Source: Larix kaempferi (taxonomy: Eukaryota; Streptophyta; Pinopsida; Pinales; Pinaceae). Taken from it: a stretch of DNA of 64,000 nucleotides. This document shows, piece by piece, positions 54,280 through 64,000 of this stretch. Numbering within the stretch: the stretch's first letter is position 1; the number at the start of each line of letters is the position of its first letter. Made by a program: the position numbers and the translations under genes. Below the pieces are notes generated by a model. That model saw only the letters and a program-made list of their open reading frames with translations, did not search any database and was not told where the DNA came from. Location of the stretch: assembly GCA_027924585.1 (NCBI GenBank), contig BSBM01000643.1, positions 19,331,001 to 19,395,000 of the forward strand. Direction: 5' to 3'.

Positions 54280-56739
54280 TCAGTAAAAAAATGATTGTGG
54301 TATATTTGGGCGCATTATCCAATGTTTAGCTCTCTCCCAAAACATAAATATAGCAATCACTCCCCCAAATCCAATCCCTATTCCTATCTTTAATGCTGTC
54401 AATGACATATTTTCATCCACACAATCTAGCCATCCCACTCTTACATTACCACTCTTATTGACATTATCACCTTTTATCACTCGTCTTTCATTTACATTGC
54501 ATGAGTCTAAAGGACAACCCCATAGACACATATTCTTTTGAAATGAAGATACACTAAAAGTGGAAAATTGTGTTCCTGTTGGAATTTTCCCACAAAGATT
54601 GTTTGATGAAATATCTAAAATAGCCAGCTCATGTAATTTAGAGAGCTCTTCAGGAATCGGTCCACTCAAATTATTATTTGCCAAGTCCAACTGCTCCAAA
54701 GTAGATATCCCACCAAGAGATGCAGGAATTTTCCCTTCCAATTGATTATGAGATAAATTTAGTAGTCGTAAGCTACTCATACTACCTATGCTTGTGGGGA
54801 TTTTTCCTGTAAGATTATTGCAAGACAAATCAAATATAGTGTTTGAAGGTAACAGATATGAAAGAGTATAGTCACTTCTTTTAATGCCAATTTCCACTTC
54901 CTCGCGTAATTCTCCATCATTTGATAAAGTTGTGAACCCGGAGAGTCTCTCAAGATGCACTGGAATTCTTCCACTAAATTTGTTGTTGGATAAATCCAAC
55001 ACATACAACTTGGTGAGATTTGTGATACGCTAAGGAATGTGACCATATAGATTATTATAACCAATGCTTAAAGCTCTCAACTCTTGAAAAAATGTGAAGT
55101 ATTGAGGAAGCTTTCCCATCAGTTTATTTTTCCTTACATCTAGTAGCTGAAGGTTGGTCCAGTGGGCTAAAGATGCAGGCAATGTTCCCGAAAAGTTATT
55201 AGAATGAGCAGAGAAATATATCATATAAGTGCAATTGCCAATGCCACTAGGAATTGGTCCCTCCAAATTGTTTTTTGATATATCTAAGTATTCAAGTGAA
55301 ACCAAACCAGTAATACTATTAGGAATACTCCCAGAAAGATTGTTATTATATATGTTTAGATCACTGAGAGCCTTTAGTTGACCTATGGTATATGGGATAT
55401 GTCCGGTTAATTTGTTTGAGCCCAAATATAACACTTGCAATGACTGAAGATTTCCTATGGTTCTTGGAATTGTGCTTTTGAGATTGTTGCTTGAGAGATA
55501 AGGTTTTTAAGCTTCTTTAAATTGGTAATTGCTTCAGGAATGTTACCATTGAGCCTATTATCAATAAGTTGAAGTTTAACTAGTTGAGTCAAATTAGCAA
55601 AGGCTATAGGAATGCTACCACTGAACATATTATCATTAAGATGTAGTTCAACTAATTGACTCAAATTGACAAACGCTATAGGAATGCTACCAGTAAGCAT
55701 GTTTGAATCAAGATATAGTGTGTTCAAATGACTCAAATTGAGAATAGCTTTAGGTATGCTAGTGATTTTGTTTTGAGAGAGAGATAGATAAGTCAACTTG
55801 GTCAAATTAGAGATGGCTTTAGGTAAAGTAATGAGTTTGTTTGCAGATAGATCTAAGTAAATCAACTTGTTTAAATTAACAATGTCTTCGGGAACTCCAC
55901 TTCCCGAAAGACTTAAGTCGGTCAAGTTGGTCAGATTAGCAATACCTTTAGGTATGCTCCCTTCTAGAGAACTAAGGTATAACCGGGAGAGGGGAAGCCG
56001 GAATATTTCTGAAGGAACAGAACCTGAAATATTTTGACAAGAAATCGATAGATATGTAAGGTGTGTCAATTTACCCAATTGACGCGGTATACTTCCAGAG
56101 AATTTGTTGCCCTGGAGATCCAGGTACTCTAGTTTTTGCAGCAGGCCCATTTCTACCGGAATGGAACCCGAGATCATATTCGAGCTCAGGTAAAGTTCTC
56201 CCAACACTTTCAGCTGGCCAAATTCGGGTGGAATACCCCCTGTAAAATAATTATCCGAAAGATCCAATGTGCGCAATAAAGAGAGGTTGCCTATGCACGG
56301 GGAAAGGTTACCTTCCAAAGCTGCTCCACGAAGCTGTATGGCGACCACTCTTTTGGTGTGTGGTCTGCAGCGAATACCCAACCATGACGAGCACATGTTC
56401 TCGGAGTTCCCCGCTGTCCAGTTGAAGAGATAGCGGTATGGATCTGCTGTGACGGCCTTTCGGAAGGACAAGAGAGCATGGAGGTCCCTTGTCTCGTGGG
56501 CGTCCGTTGATGATAACATGAATTGTCTCGTGGGCGTCCGTTGATGATAACATGAATTGTCTCGTGGGCGTCCGTGTAGATTCAGAATGACGTTGAAAGG
56601 CAGTTAATCCACCGGGCGGATATTGGTGATGATCATATAAAGCAGCATGGGAATTTGGGTAATTAGCAGACATGGCTGCAGGCACAGGCACAGAGAGTAG
56701 AAGCAAAAATATGAGAAGAAGAGCAGCGTTGTGATCCAT
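54280..56739 (-). pseudogene. LRR receptor-like protein, copy 2, nearly complete but broken
   Basis: Read from 56,739: signal peptide (MDHNAALLLIFLLLLSVPVP), LRR N-cap (LLSFRKAVTADPYRYLF...CSSWLGIRC), about 20 plant-type LRRs, an island domain (GFTTLSNDGELREEVEIGI), four more LRRs, C-cap (FSVSSFQKNMCLWGCPLDSC), one membrane helix (ALKIGIGIGFGGVIAIFMFW) with a GxxxG motif, and a short tail without kinase. This is RLP architecture; such receptors usually signal through SOBIR1/BAK1-type kinases at the plasma membrane. The Met at 56,739 is preferred to 56,757 because a TATA box lies only about 50 bases upstream. Lesions: an extra 34-bp repeat unit shifts the frame after the signal peptide, a one-base deletion at 55,499/55,500, and a TAG at 55,031-55,033 (Gln in copy 1). 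Confidence 0.92.
56491..56579. repeat. 34-bp repeat, 2.6 copies, RLP copy 2
   Basis: GTCTCGTGGGCGTCCGT begins at 56,491, 56,525 and 56,559. One unit more than copy 1; since 34 is not a multiple of three, signal peptide and LRR domain fall in different frames. Confidence 0.93.
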
Positions 56740-56787
56740 TTCACCCGCGTCTTTCAAAGCCTGTGAGTTGTGTGTCTTCGGCTATCT

Positions 56788-56797
56788 CTATATATAC
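56788..56797 (-). promoter_or_regulatory. TATA box of RLP copy 2
   Basis: TCTATATATA on plus (TATATATAGA on the gene strand), about 50 bases before the ATG at 56,739, implying a short 5' leader. Confidence 0.55.
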
Positions 56798-56889
56798 AGC
56801 GGTTCTCATCTGAAATCGAAGCAGAGTGATTTTTTCGACCATTGATTAGGGATTAGGATTACCACCTATTTCTTTGGCTGTATGCCCTT

Positions 56890-57787
56890 AGTCAAGTAAA
56901 GTAAAATTTTAAATCATCACATCTTTCATTTCCTGCCCGATTTCTTGGTCCCTGTGGTCTAGTATCAAGTCAAGTCAATATAGAAATATAGAAATTCAGA
57001 AATTCACACCCGGTTTCTTGGTCACATGTAAACATATTCATCAATTTTTCTTATATCTGATGACAAGGAGCTCATAATTTTGAGCATAGTCAAAATGACC
57101 GTGATACCCCAATCGAGTCAAGTCAGGCGGCGATCCACCGACACCAATCCAGTCAAGTCAGGCGGCTGCACAGCCACCCCACTATTTCTCTGCGATTGCG
57201 GGACAACTTTCCAGCCAAGTCAGTCCGGCGCGCACCTATTTCGTTCTCTTGTATGTTTTCTCTGCAAATGCCAGGCAACTTCCCAACTCGATCGCATATT
57301 ATTTAAATTTTCGTATTATCGGGATCAAACCAAAATTTTAGTCGTTTTATTCTAATTAAAAACCTTATTTATAGGCAAATTTGACATTGCATATTTTACA
57401 AATGTTGAAATAAAGTCGATTCAGCAACAATTTGTTACGGCAAAATTGCAATTCATAATTGAAAATGATTTTCCACCAAGATTCTTGCAATGGTTGAGAA
57501 CTTATCTTTATCCCACATTGATTTTCTATGATAAGAAACTTATGGGTTCCTATTTCTGCGTTCCTATATCTTATATCTTATTAAAGTCAAGACCTTTGTG
57601 GGCGTTTTTTCTCTAATCCGGAGGGACAGTTGTGTGAGATAGTAATTTTTCTGATTAAAAAAAAGTCAAGACCTTTCATTCAATGAAAAAAGAAGTCAAG
57701 TCCTTTCATACAACTCACATACATTGGTTTTCTATGATAATAAACTTCTTGCCCGATTTCTTGGTTCCTATGTCTTATTGAAGTCAA
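56890..57787 (-). promoter_or_regulatory. W-box cluster upstream of RLP copy 2
   Basis: TTGACT on the gene strand at 56,890, 56,968, 56,973, 57,088, 57,116, 57,151, 57,585, 57,664, 57,694 and 57,782 (plus-strand starts of AGTCAA). All ten have positional counterparts in copy 1. They lie 150-1,050 bases upstream of the ATG. Confidence 0.45.
57583..57676 (+). mobile_element. Tiny retroposon with 15-bp target duplication, copy 2
   Basis: Partner of 38,246-38,340: AAAGTCAAGACCTTT at 57,583-57,597 and 57,662-57,676 around 64 bases ending in A. It predates the segmental duplication. Confidence 0.65.
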
Positions 57788-58458
57788 GTTCTTTCATACA
57801 ACTCACATGTTTTGAAGGACGTTTGGTTGTGACAACATTGTAATTGATTAATGTTATTGGGATGGAGTTATGTTTAAATTGCTCATATTTGTAAAATAAG
57901 TGAACATTTTCAGAGTTATTTATTAATAATTGTATGTAATGGTATAATTATTTTTATTTGAGAATTCATTAATATTAATTTTATTGATTTAATAATAGAT
58001 ATTATTTCTAATTTTAAATTAAGTGTAAATGATTAAACATATATGAAAATAATTAATTAATGTGTTTAAAAACTATTTCAAAAGAACATTGAAACTTAGA
58101 AATATCATGAATCTACACAATTTCCTTATATAATAACGTATGAGATTACAAAGTATCCTTGCAATGTTTAGTCACAATTTTAGAGTTGAAATAACTCTTT
58201 TCCATTTTTTAATGATTTAAGAATATTTTTATCCAAAAATGCATGTTTCATTAAGTTTCACAACATACTAAAGTATACTATACCTTTTATTCTTTTGGGG
58301 GGAGTACAATAGAAGAAGATGTCAATTGCCACTATGCAACAAGAGATCAACTATCATTTTGTAGTAGGAAATTAAAAAAAAATAACTACATCAGAGGTAA
58401 GCTAAGAAACAAACATGTTAGCAAAGAATGATACAAATATCTTTACTATATGTCAATT
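57788..58458. other. Non-coding part of duplicated block, copy 2
   Basis: Matches about 38,452-39,135 in copy 1; AT-rich and without recognised features. Confidence 0.5.
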
Positions 58459-58657
58459 GGGTGTAGCCTGAGTGGTTGTGGGATGGAGTGTTATCCTTCC
58501 CACCTAGGTTTTATTCCTGTAAGTGGCATGTGATAGCTTCGTTCCCTAGTGTTGACTTGGCCTTGTGCCTTGAAGAATATAGGGCTTACCCTGGGTACCA
58601 TCCTCAAAATGAGGGGAAGTACCGAGGGGTTTTCCTCATGTTTTGTATCCTTAAAAA
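58459..58657 (+). mobile_element. tRNA-derived SINE-like element, copy 2
   Basis: Same element as 39,136-39,335, with the A-box-like TAGCCTGAGTGG and the B-box-like GGTTTTATTCC both retained. Only a few substitutions separate the two copies. Confidence 0.55.
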
Positions 58658-60109
58658 GACATATTGACTATAATAATACTCATGCACATAAATTGTTTAC
58701 AATTGAATTCAATAGGCAATTTAGGATGGAGCATCTTAACAAAAGAAGATACATAACATACTCATTATGTATTCATGCACATAATCATTGAATTCAATAT
58801 GTCATTGCACATGAGCTCTATTTCACAATTATAACTACAAAAATTCTTATAAATGTCCATGGAATAACAAAGAGTGTCGAATGTCATTATGTGATGCTCA
58901 TGTGATTTTAATTGATTTTGCAATATCAAATAGAAGAAAACCCCTACAGGGTCCTATGTAGACATGATAAGTAAAAGATACAAATAGGAACAAAGAAGTT
59001 TTGGCGATTGAATTTGCAAGTGGTTTATACTTTAATACTTCTTGCCAAATTAAGTTTCTCAACATACTGGGGTATACTATTGTTTTTATTCTTTTGGGAG
59101 GATTTTAGTATAGGAAGAGAGGCCAGAAATGTTGAAATTTTGTGCATCTTTTCCAAATTTTTTATCAAGGAAGTGGAGATACATATGATAAAAAAGGCAT
59201 CAAGAACAACAACAAGTAATACAAAGAAAGTCCTTGCATTTCAAGAAATAACATTTATATTTTGAACATTTTCTACAAACTCCTTTGCCTCCTAATCCAC
59301 AAAGTAGATTACTCCAATAATAACTACTTTGGATGTAATTCCAACGAGATTAATTCACACCACACCATAACCTATAAAAACTATACAGAGAAGTTAACAT
59401 AAAGTATTATTAATATCCATATAAGTGATCACCCATATAATAATACTCTCAGGTCTTTAATCAAGTGCTTAAAAAAATTAGCATAATCAAAATACATAAT
59501 ATATGATTGGATTTGCAATAATTTTACAGTATACCCATAAGGATGCTCTCACTTTCAACCTTAAATCCATGTACGTAGTTGAGAGATTGTACATAATCAA
59601 ACAAAGACAAAAGAAAAACGTGTGATCAATAAGGATTGATTGTATCAATTTGTCATCAATCAACTTAATTTCCTAACAAATATTTGTGCACTTCCCCATG
59701 TCCACAATGTATTTATCTATCTATGCATAAATTGTAACTCAAAAATCAATTGTAACTCAAAAATCAATTGTGACTCAAAAATCAAGTCAATGTGGAATAA
59801 AGACAAAAAAAAAAAATCTATTTTCTCACAAAGCTCTTCATAAATTTACAATTTTAAAAGCTCGTTAAAAAAACCATTAGCAATACAAGGCAAAAATCGA
59901 GTAAGGAAACATAGGGAGTTACTAATCAAGCAAGTGTAACAATGTGTGAACTATTGGTAAAAACAATTATTTGCAGATGTTTGCGTATTTAAGTTCATGA
60001 AAAAATCAAATCCTTCCAAACTAATATATTTAAATAATAATGATACAAAGCTAATATTTTCTAAAGCATTAACTTAAAAACTTTAATAATACATGTTGAT
60101 AAACCAAAG

Positions 60110-60111
<2 letters not shown>

Positions 60112-60173
<62 letters not shown>
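60112..60173. repeat. Long (TA)n microsatellite
   Basis: About 30 uninterrupted TA units where copy 1 (40,737-40,748) has only about six, so the expansion came after duplication. Confidence 0.95.
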
Positions 60174-60175
<2 letters not shown>

Positions 60176-60496
60176 AAATTTATATATACATAAACATACA
60201 TACATCGAAATATATAAAGTACATATATAGATAATGGATTTTCTATATAGAATCCTACTTCTACAAAGTTGATATTGTCTAGAGCATCAGCTTATAAACT
60301 TTTCTAAGTCGAAGTTATGTATTGTTCCACCATTTATATCTACATAAATATAATGAAATGCAACACAACAATGTTTAGAATATGTATAAAATGCCCCCAC
60401 TTTCAAGAAATACCATGGTCTACATTAAAAAATTAAAAACTCCATCTTAAAAATAAGCAAAAAAAAATGGTTTATTGTCCTTTTGATTCCAAAGTT

Positions 60497-60498
<2 letters not shown>

Positions 60499-60535
<37 letters not shown>
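60499..60535. repeat. (TA)n microsatellite
   Basis: About 18 TA units; the corresponding copy 1 run (41,078-41,092) is shorter, with different flanking bases. Confidence 0.9.
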
Positions 60536-60538
<3 letters not shown>

Positions 60539-63500
60539 CCAAAAACATTGAGCCACAAGTTTAATGGTAACTAAGTGTAATTGCATCTTTATGAATTTGT
60601 TTTTCTTGTTAATGAATATCTTGCAAAATCATAAATATGATACCTAGATAGATAGATAGATAAGGGAAAAAATACTTATTGATGCAAAGTGATTGCATGG
60701 TTAGATTATTGAGAAATATACATAAACATACAACAATAAAATTACTAACATGTGGATCAATAACCTAAATCTAATTAGTCTACTCTCCTATCTATACAAG
60801 CACCAAATAATCAAATAGTAAGAGAGGAAAAGAGTAAAAAAAATCTCCACTCTTACACTTTGAGCACTACCCACATATGTTTATCATAGCTTTACAATTA
60901 TGTTCACATAACATAATCATCATAATTACCCAAAGGGTCTCCTTCATCTATATTATATAGCTAGAGGTATGGAAGATTTACATTCCAATAAATTATTTTC
61001 CACCTCCTTATATAAAGAATGGTAATAGGAGAATATTACTACATAATACATGTGGGATAACTCCTTTTATATAAGATAGAAAGTTATGAAAAGAACTATG
61101 TCTTCTTTTCTAGATAGGACATCATAATATATTATTGTTGGTGTACAAATTTGATCGTTTTTACACCATCATTTAACTCATTTTTTACCTATTCCCTTGT
61201 TCTTCACTCCCATTACTACCTACTTTACCATAATTGCCTCAAATTATGAAACCAATACATATCATAAACATAGTGAGGTAAAAGTCGTTGATTGTCATGG
61301 TTTCCTCTATTTTTATTAAGTTGGATTGGATTCAGAACTAACTTTTCTAATGACAGTTTATTTTCTACTGCATTCAAAGACTTCCTATCAAGACAGTTTT
61401 GTTTCTTCTACACTTGAAGGGCTCCTATCAACATAGCGCTAGGTGCTTCTAGATGGTGACATGTCCCATACTCCCCATCTAGATCGTTGGAGGAAAGCGT
61501 GAATCTTTGGTCAATTCAGCAGTCAAATATTTCCTATATGCGTGCAGCTTGTAACAGAATGCCCATCAGCGATATTTGCGATTATAGATCTCATCCCTAT
61601 GCACTTTGTGTCATAGGAATGAGATCTCCAGCTTATGTGGATCCTTATCATCCTTGATATCACTTTGAGATTATCATCCTTGATATGTTCAGACTGATCA
61701 CTCTGATCGCTTTTCTAACTTCATTCCATAATCGATATTTGTTATTCTTGTAACTTTATTCGATAATCATGGAATTGCCTTATCCTCAATGAGCTTAGTC
61801 ACCTTTTGAACCGGATATACAAATGAGAGCTCGATCCTATATATGTATGATCATCCATGTAATCGAGTTGGGTTGAGAATGATAATAATTCTATGATTGA
61901 GTTATCGATCATGTAGTGTTCTAAAACATAGTTTTTTGTAATAGACTTGAGTTCATAAGTTTATGGCGGATCTGTAATACAGTCTTCAGTTGATTAATAT
62001 CTTGTTGTTCATGAAGTATTGTTGATTTCGTGTGATTGAGGCTTAACTAGCTTACGTCCTAGTTGGAAAAAGTAGAGGATGTAGCTAGTATGTAATATAG
62101 TTCAGTAATTTAGTTTTTCTGTGTGTTAAATACTTTGAATTCCAAAATTGCATGTGTATCTCTGATTTATTCAATTGATTAGTATCATAACTATAACTTT
62201 GTAATCTTTATGTTATTCTTATAAATAGGGTGTGCTTGAATAGTATTTGTGTTTTCTTCCTTCATGGTGTTTTATATTTCTATTACATATCGTATTTACT
62301 CATTAAATTGTGGTTACAAGTAGTGACTTAAATAACAATCTGATTTCATAGTGATTAAGAAGTTAAGCATTGAAGTGATTTATACCATTAGTTAAGTATT
62401 AATCTAGATTTGCATTATGTGTTTCATAGTCATTTCATTCAAAGATCATACAGTGGTTAGAATTCTCTAGTAAAGGAAGATTAATCAGCATTCGATAATC
62501 ACGAGAACATTGCCATTGTATATGAAAGATTGTGGTTTGAGCTTACAAATGAAACCTTAGCTAAAGAACTAATGAGTGTTATTTAGTGTTAGTCTTGACT
62601 TACAAGTTTCTGATTCAATTACATACACAGAATATAAGGAAGTTATTAGCATAAATCATGATTAGGTAAATCCATACTTATGCACAAGAGTCATATCTTA
62701 AATCTAAATGTATATTTTTTATCATCACAATTCTTTAAGTATACATTTGTAAATATCGATGTACAAGGCTAGAAGCCAAAAACAAATGGTTAGGATGACC
62801 AATACTATGTAAATATGTATATATTTGATATTAATATAAAAATCTCTAAATGGCTACATAGGAAGAAGGACAAAGAAGAGATGAGAGGCTATATCCACAA
62901 GTGGGAAAGTGATAGAGGGATTCAATTTATATCCTTACCCTTATCCATTTAACCAATTCATTAAACCATGATTAAGATCCATGCATGATTAAGCTTAGTT
63001 ATCCTAAGATGATATTAAGAGGGGAAAAGTGGTTCCATGTGAAGGGATCCACATGGAAATCTAAAATATGCCTATATAAGGGATTTTTCAAGCTAGAGAT
63101 GGGCTTGGTTCCTCATTCTTCCACCATTCAAATTCCATTCCACTTCATTGCCATCACCCTTGGAAAGCCATAGCTAGATATTGCAATAGAGAATAAAGAT
63201 GCCACTGTTGAACATGAGTTATGCATGCCATTAACTAGGGTAGACTTGTGAGAGAGAGACATGGCCTGGAGCTTGTCCGCGTAGTCCCAATTTAGAGACT
63301 TCCTATACATCATGTGCTGGAGCGCCAGAACGGAACTAGAGGCTTCCCAAGGGACTATTAAATCATAGAAGGGAGCTTGTTCATGTCATTGCGCAGGTTG
63401 ATGGGGAAGGAGAATTTAGGATTGGGAAAACTGTGGAGGGGGTTTAGGTACCAATGGGTTGCATGAAAATTTTAGCTGAATAATTGGGATATAGGGAGTT

Positions 63501-64000
63501 ATTTCCCTTGTGGATTAGTATCCTCATCTCAGTGGTGATCTGTCAAAGAAATATTTGGATCGACAGTTCCTATGGATGGGAGGAATGCCCTTCACATGAA
63601 ACCAATTGGAGAACATTAAGATAAGTATTGTAGTGTGTATGAAAATGTTATGGTTTCAACATGTTATATTTACTGTATTAATTTTACTGGTGTAATTATA
63701 TAAATGCATGGAATTGCCTAGCGTGGATTGTTATTTATGTTGATTGATTGTAAATTGTAATGCATGCATGAGTTAATTTGGGACACCATTCTATTTATTT
63801 TATGTTGTTAAAATGAATGAAATTGGGTATAATTGTAATTTTAGAATTAGAATTTTGGTGCCACATGGTCTCCATGGTCGATTGAGGCTGCCGGGTACAT
63901 TACATATACATACAAAGTGTATAACTCTTTGTGGTTTAGATTGGTTAAACTAATTCTTGTGCATTCAAACTTATTCATCTGTATTTGAACTTATTCCTGT

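Larger units (their letters stand above)
51130..64000. repeat. Segmental duplication, copy 2
   Basis: Direct partner of 30,140-46,143, continuing past the window end. Its 51,640-53,960 part has no counterpart in copy 1. Copy 2 lacks the three large insertions of copy 1 but has longer TA microsatellites. Confidence 0.88.
58658..64000. other. Non-coding part of duplicated block, copy 2
   Basis: Matches 39,336-46,143 without the solo LTR. Copy 2 has 63 bases (about 59,008-59,068) missing from copy 1, and an 80-base local rearrangement at 61,600-61,690 with a repeated ATTATCATCCTTGATAT-like block. CCTATATAAG at 63,071-63,080 matches the TATA-like site of copy 1. No genes recognised. Confidence 0.5.

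Noticed and set aside
54280-55008. Receptor kinase domain following the LRRs
   Set aside because: After the membrane helix only a short tail precedes the stop; no kinase motifs lie downstream, so the gene is an RLP, not an RLK.

Overview
This window is plant nuclear DNA. It is AT-rich, has very few genes, and is packed with decayed retroelements of plant type (Ty1/copia, Ty3/gypsy including a chromodomain lineage, a solo LTR, a tRNA-like SINE). Its one recognisable host gene family is a plant leucine-rich-repeat receptor-like protein (RLP). The mix of old, broken LTR elements and very large spacers suggests a large genome such as a gymnosperm, but that is inference. I see no tRNA, rRNA or organelle-derived genes, and no gene that looks intact.

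Layout. 1-6,200 holds AT-rich spacer, a doubtful set of splice-site-like motifs (2.4-3.2 kb, minus strand) and a 90-bp minisatellite (5.4-5.7 kb). 6,211-8,953 is a small deleted copia element with both LTRs, a tRNA-Met-like primer site and a near-matching target duplication. 10,269-12,135 is a copia-type LTR carrying a nested 589-bp foldback. Around 12.6-13.25 kb lie two short decayed coding remnants of unknown identity. 13,624-23,069 is a degenerate Ty3/gypsy element on the minus strand, with both LTRs, Gag, protease, RT, RNase H, integrase and an extra region after integrase. 24,281-28,771 is a chromovirus, also minus strand, with both LTRs, a canonical primer site and polypurine tract, but with RT and the integrase core deleted. 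It sits beside a copia Gag-protease remnant (28.98-29.75 kb) and a PIF1-like helicase remnant (29.79-29.97 kb).

From about 30.1 kb onward the window is a tandem segmental duplication: copy 1 at about 30.14-46.14 kb, copy 2 at about 51.13 kb to beyond the window end, with about 5 kb of unrelated DNA between. Each copy holds one RLP gene on the minus strand plus several kb upstream of it. Both RLP copies are broken, by different lesions. Copy 1 alone acquired a 478-bp terminal-inverted-repeat insertion at its signal peptide, a 1.63-kb insertion inside the LRR domain and a 1.55-kb solo LTR upstream. The SINE and a tiny retroposon with 15-bp flanking repeats are in both copies, so they predate the duplication.

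How it works together. The RLPs would have been cell-surface immune or developmental receptors: signal peptide, about 24 LRRs, island domain, transmembrane helix, no kinase. Both upstream regions carry a dense run of TTGACT (W-box core) on the gene strand, as expected for WRKY-controlled defence genes. The transposon portion shows successive insertion, internal deletion and decay. The most unusual items are the gypsy Gag, which combines a Q/Y-rich tract, an RGG-rich tract and several zinc knuckles, the chromovirus reading frames that stay open across large catalytic deletions, and the 34-bp repeat that switches the RLP reading frame.
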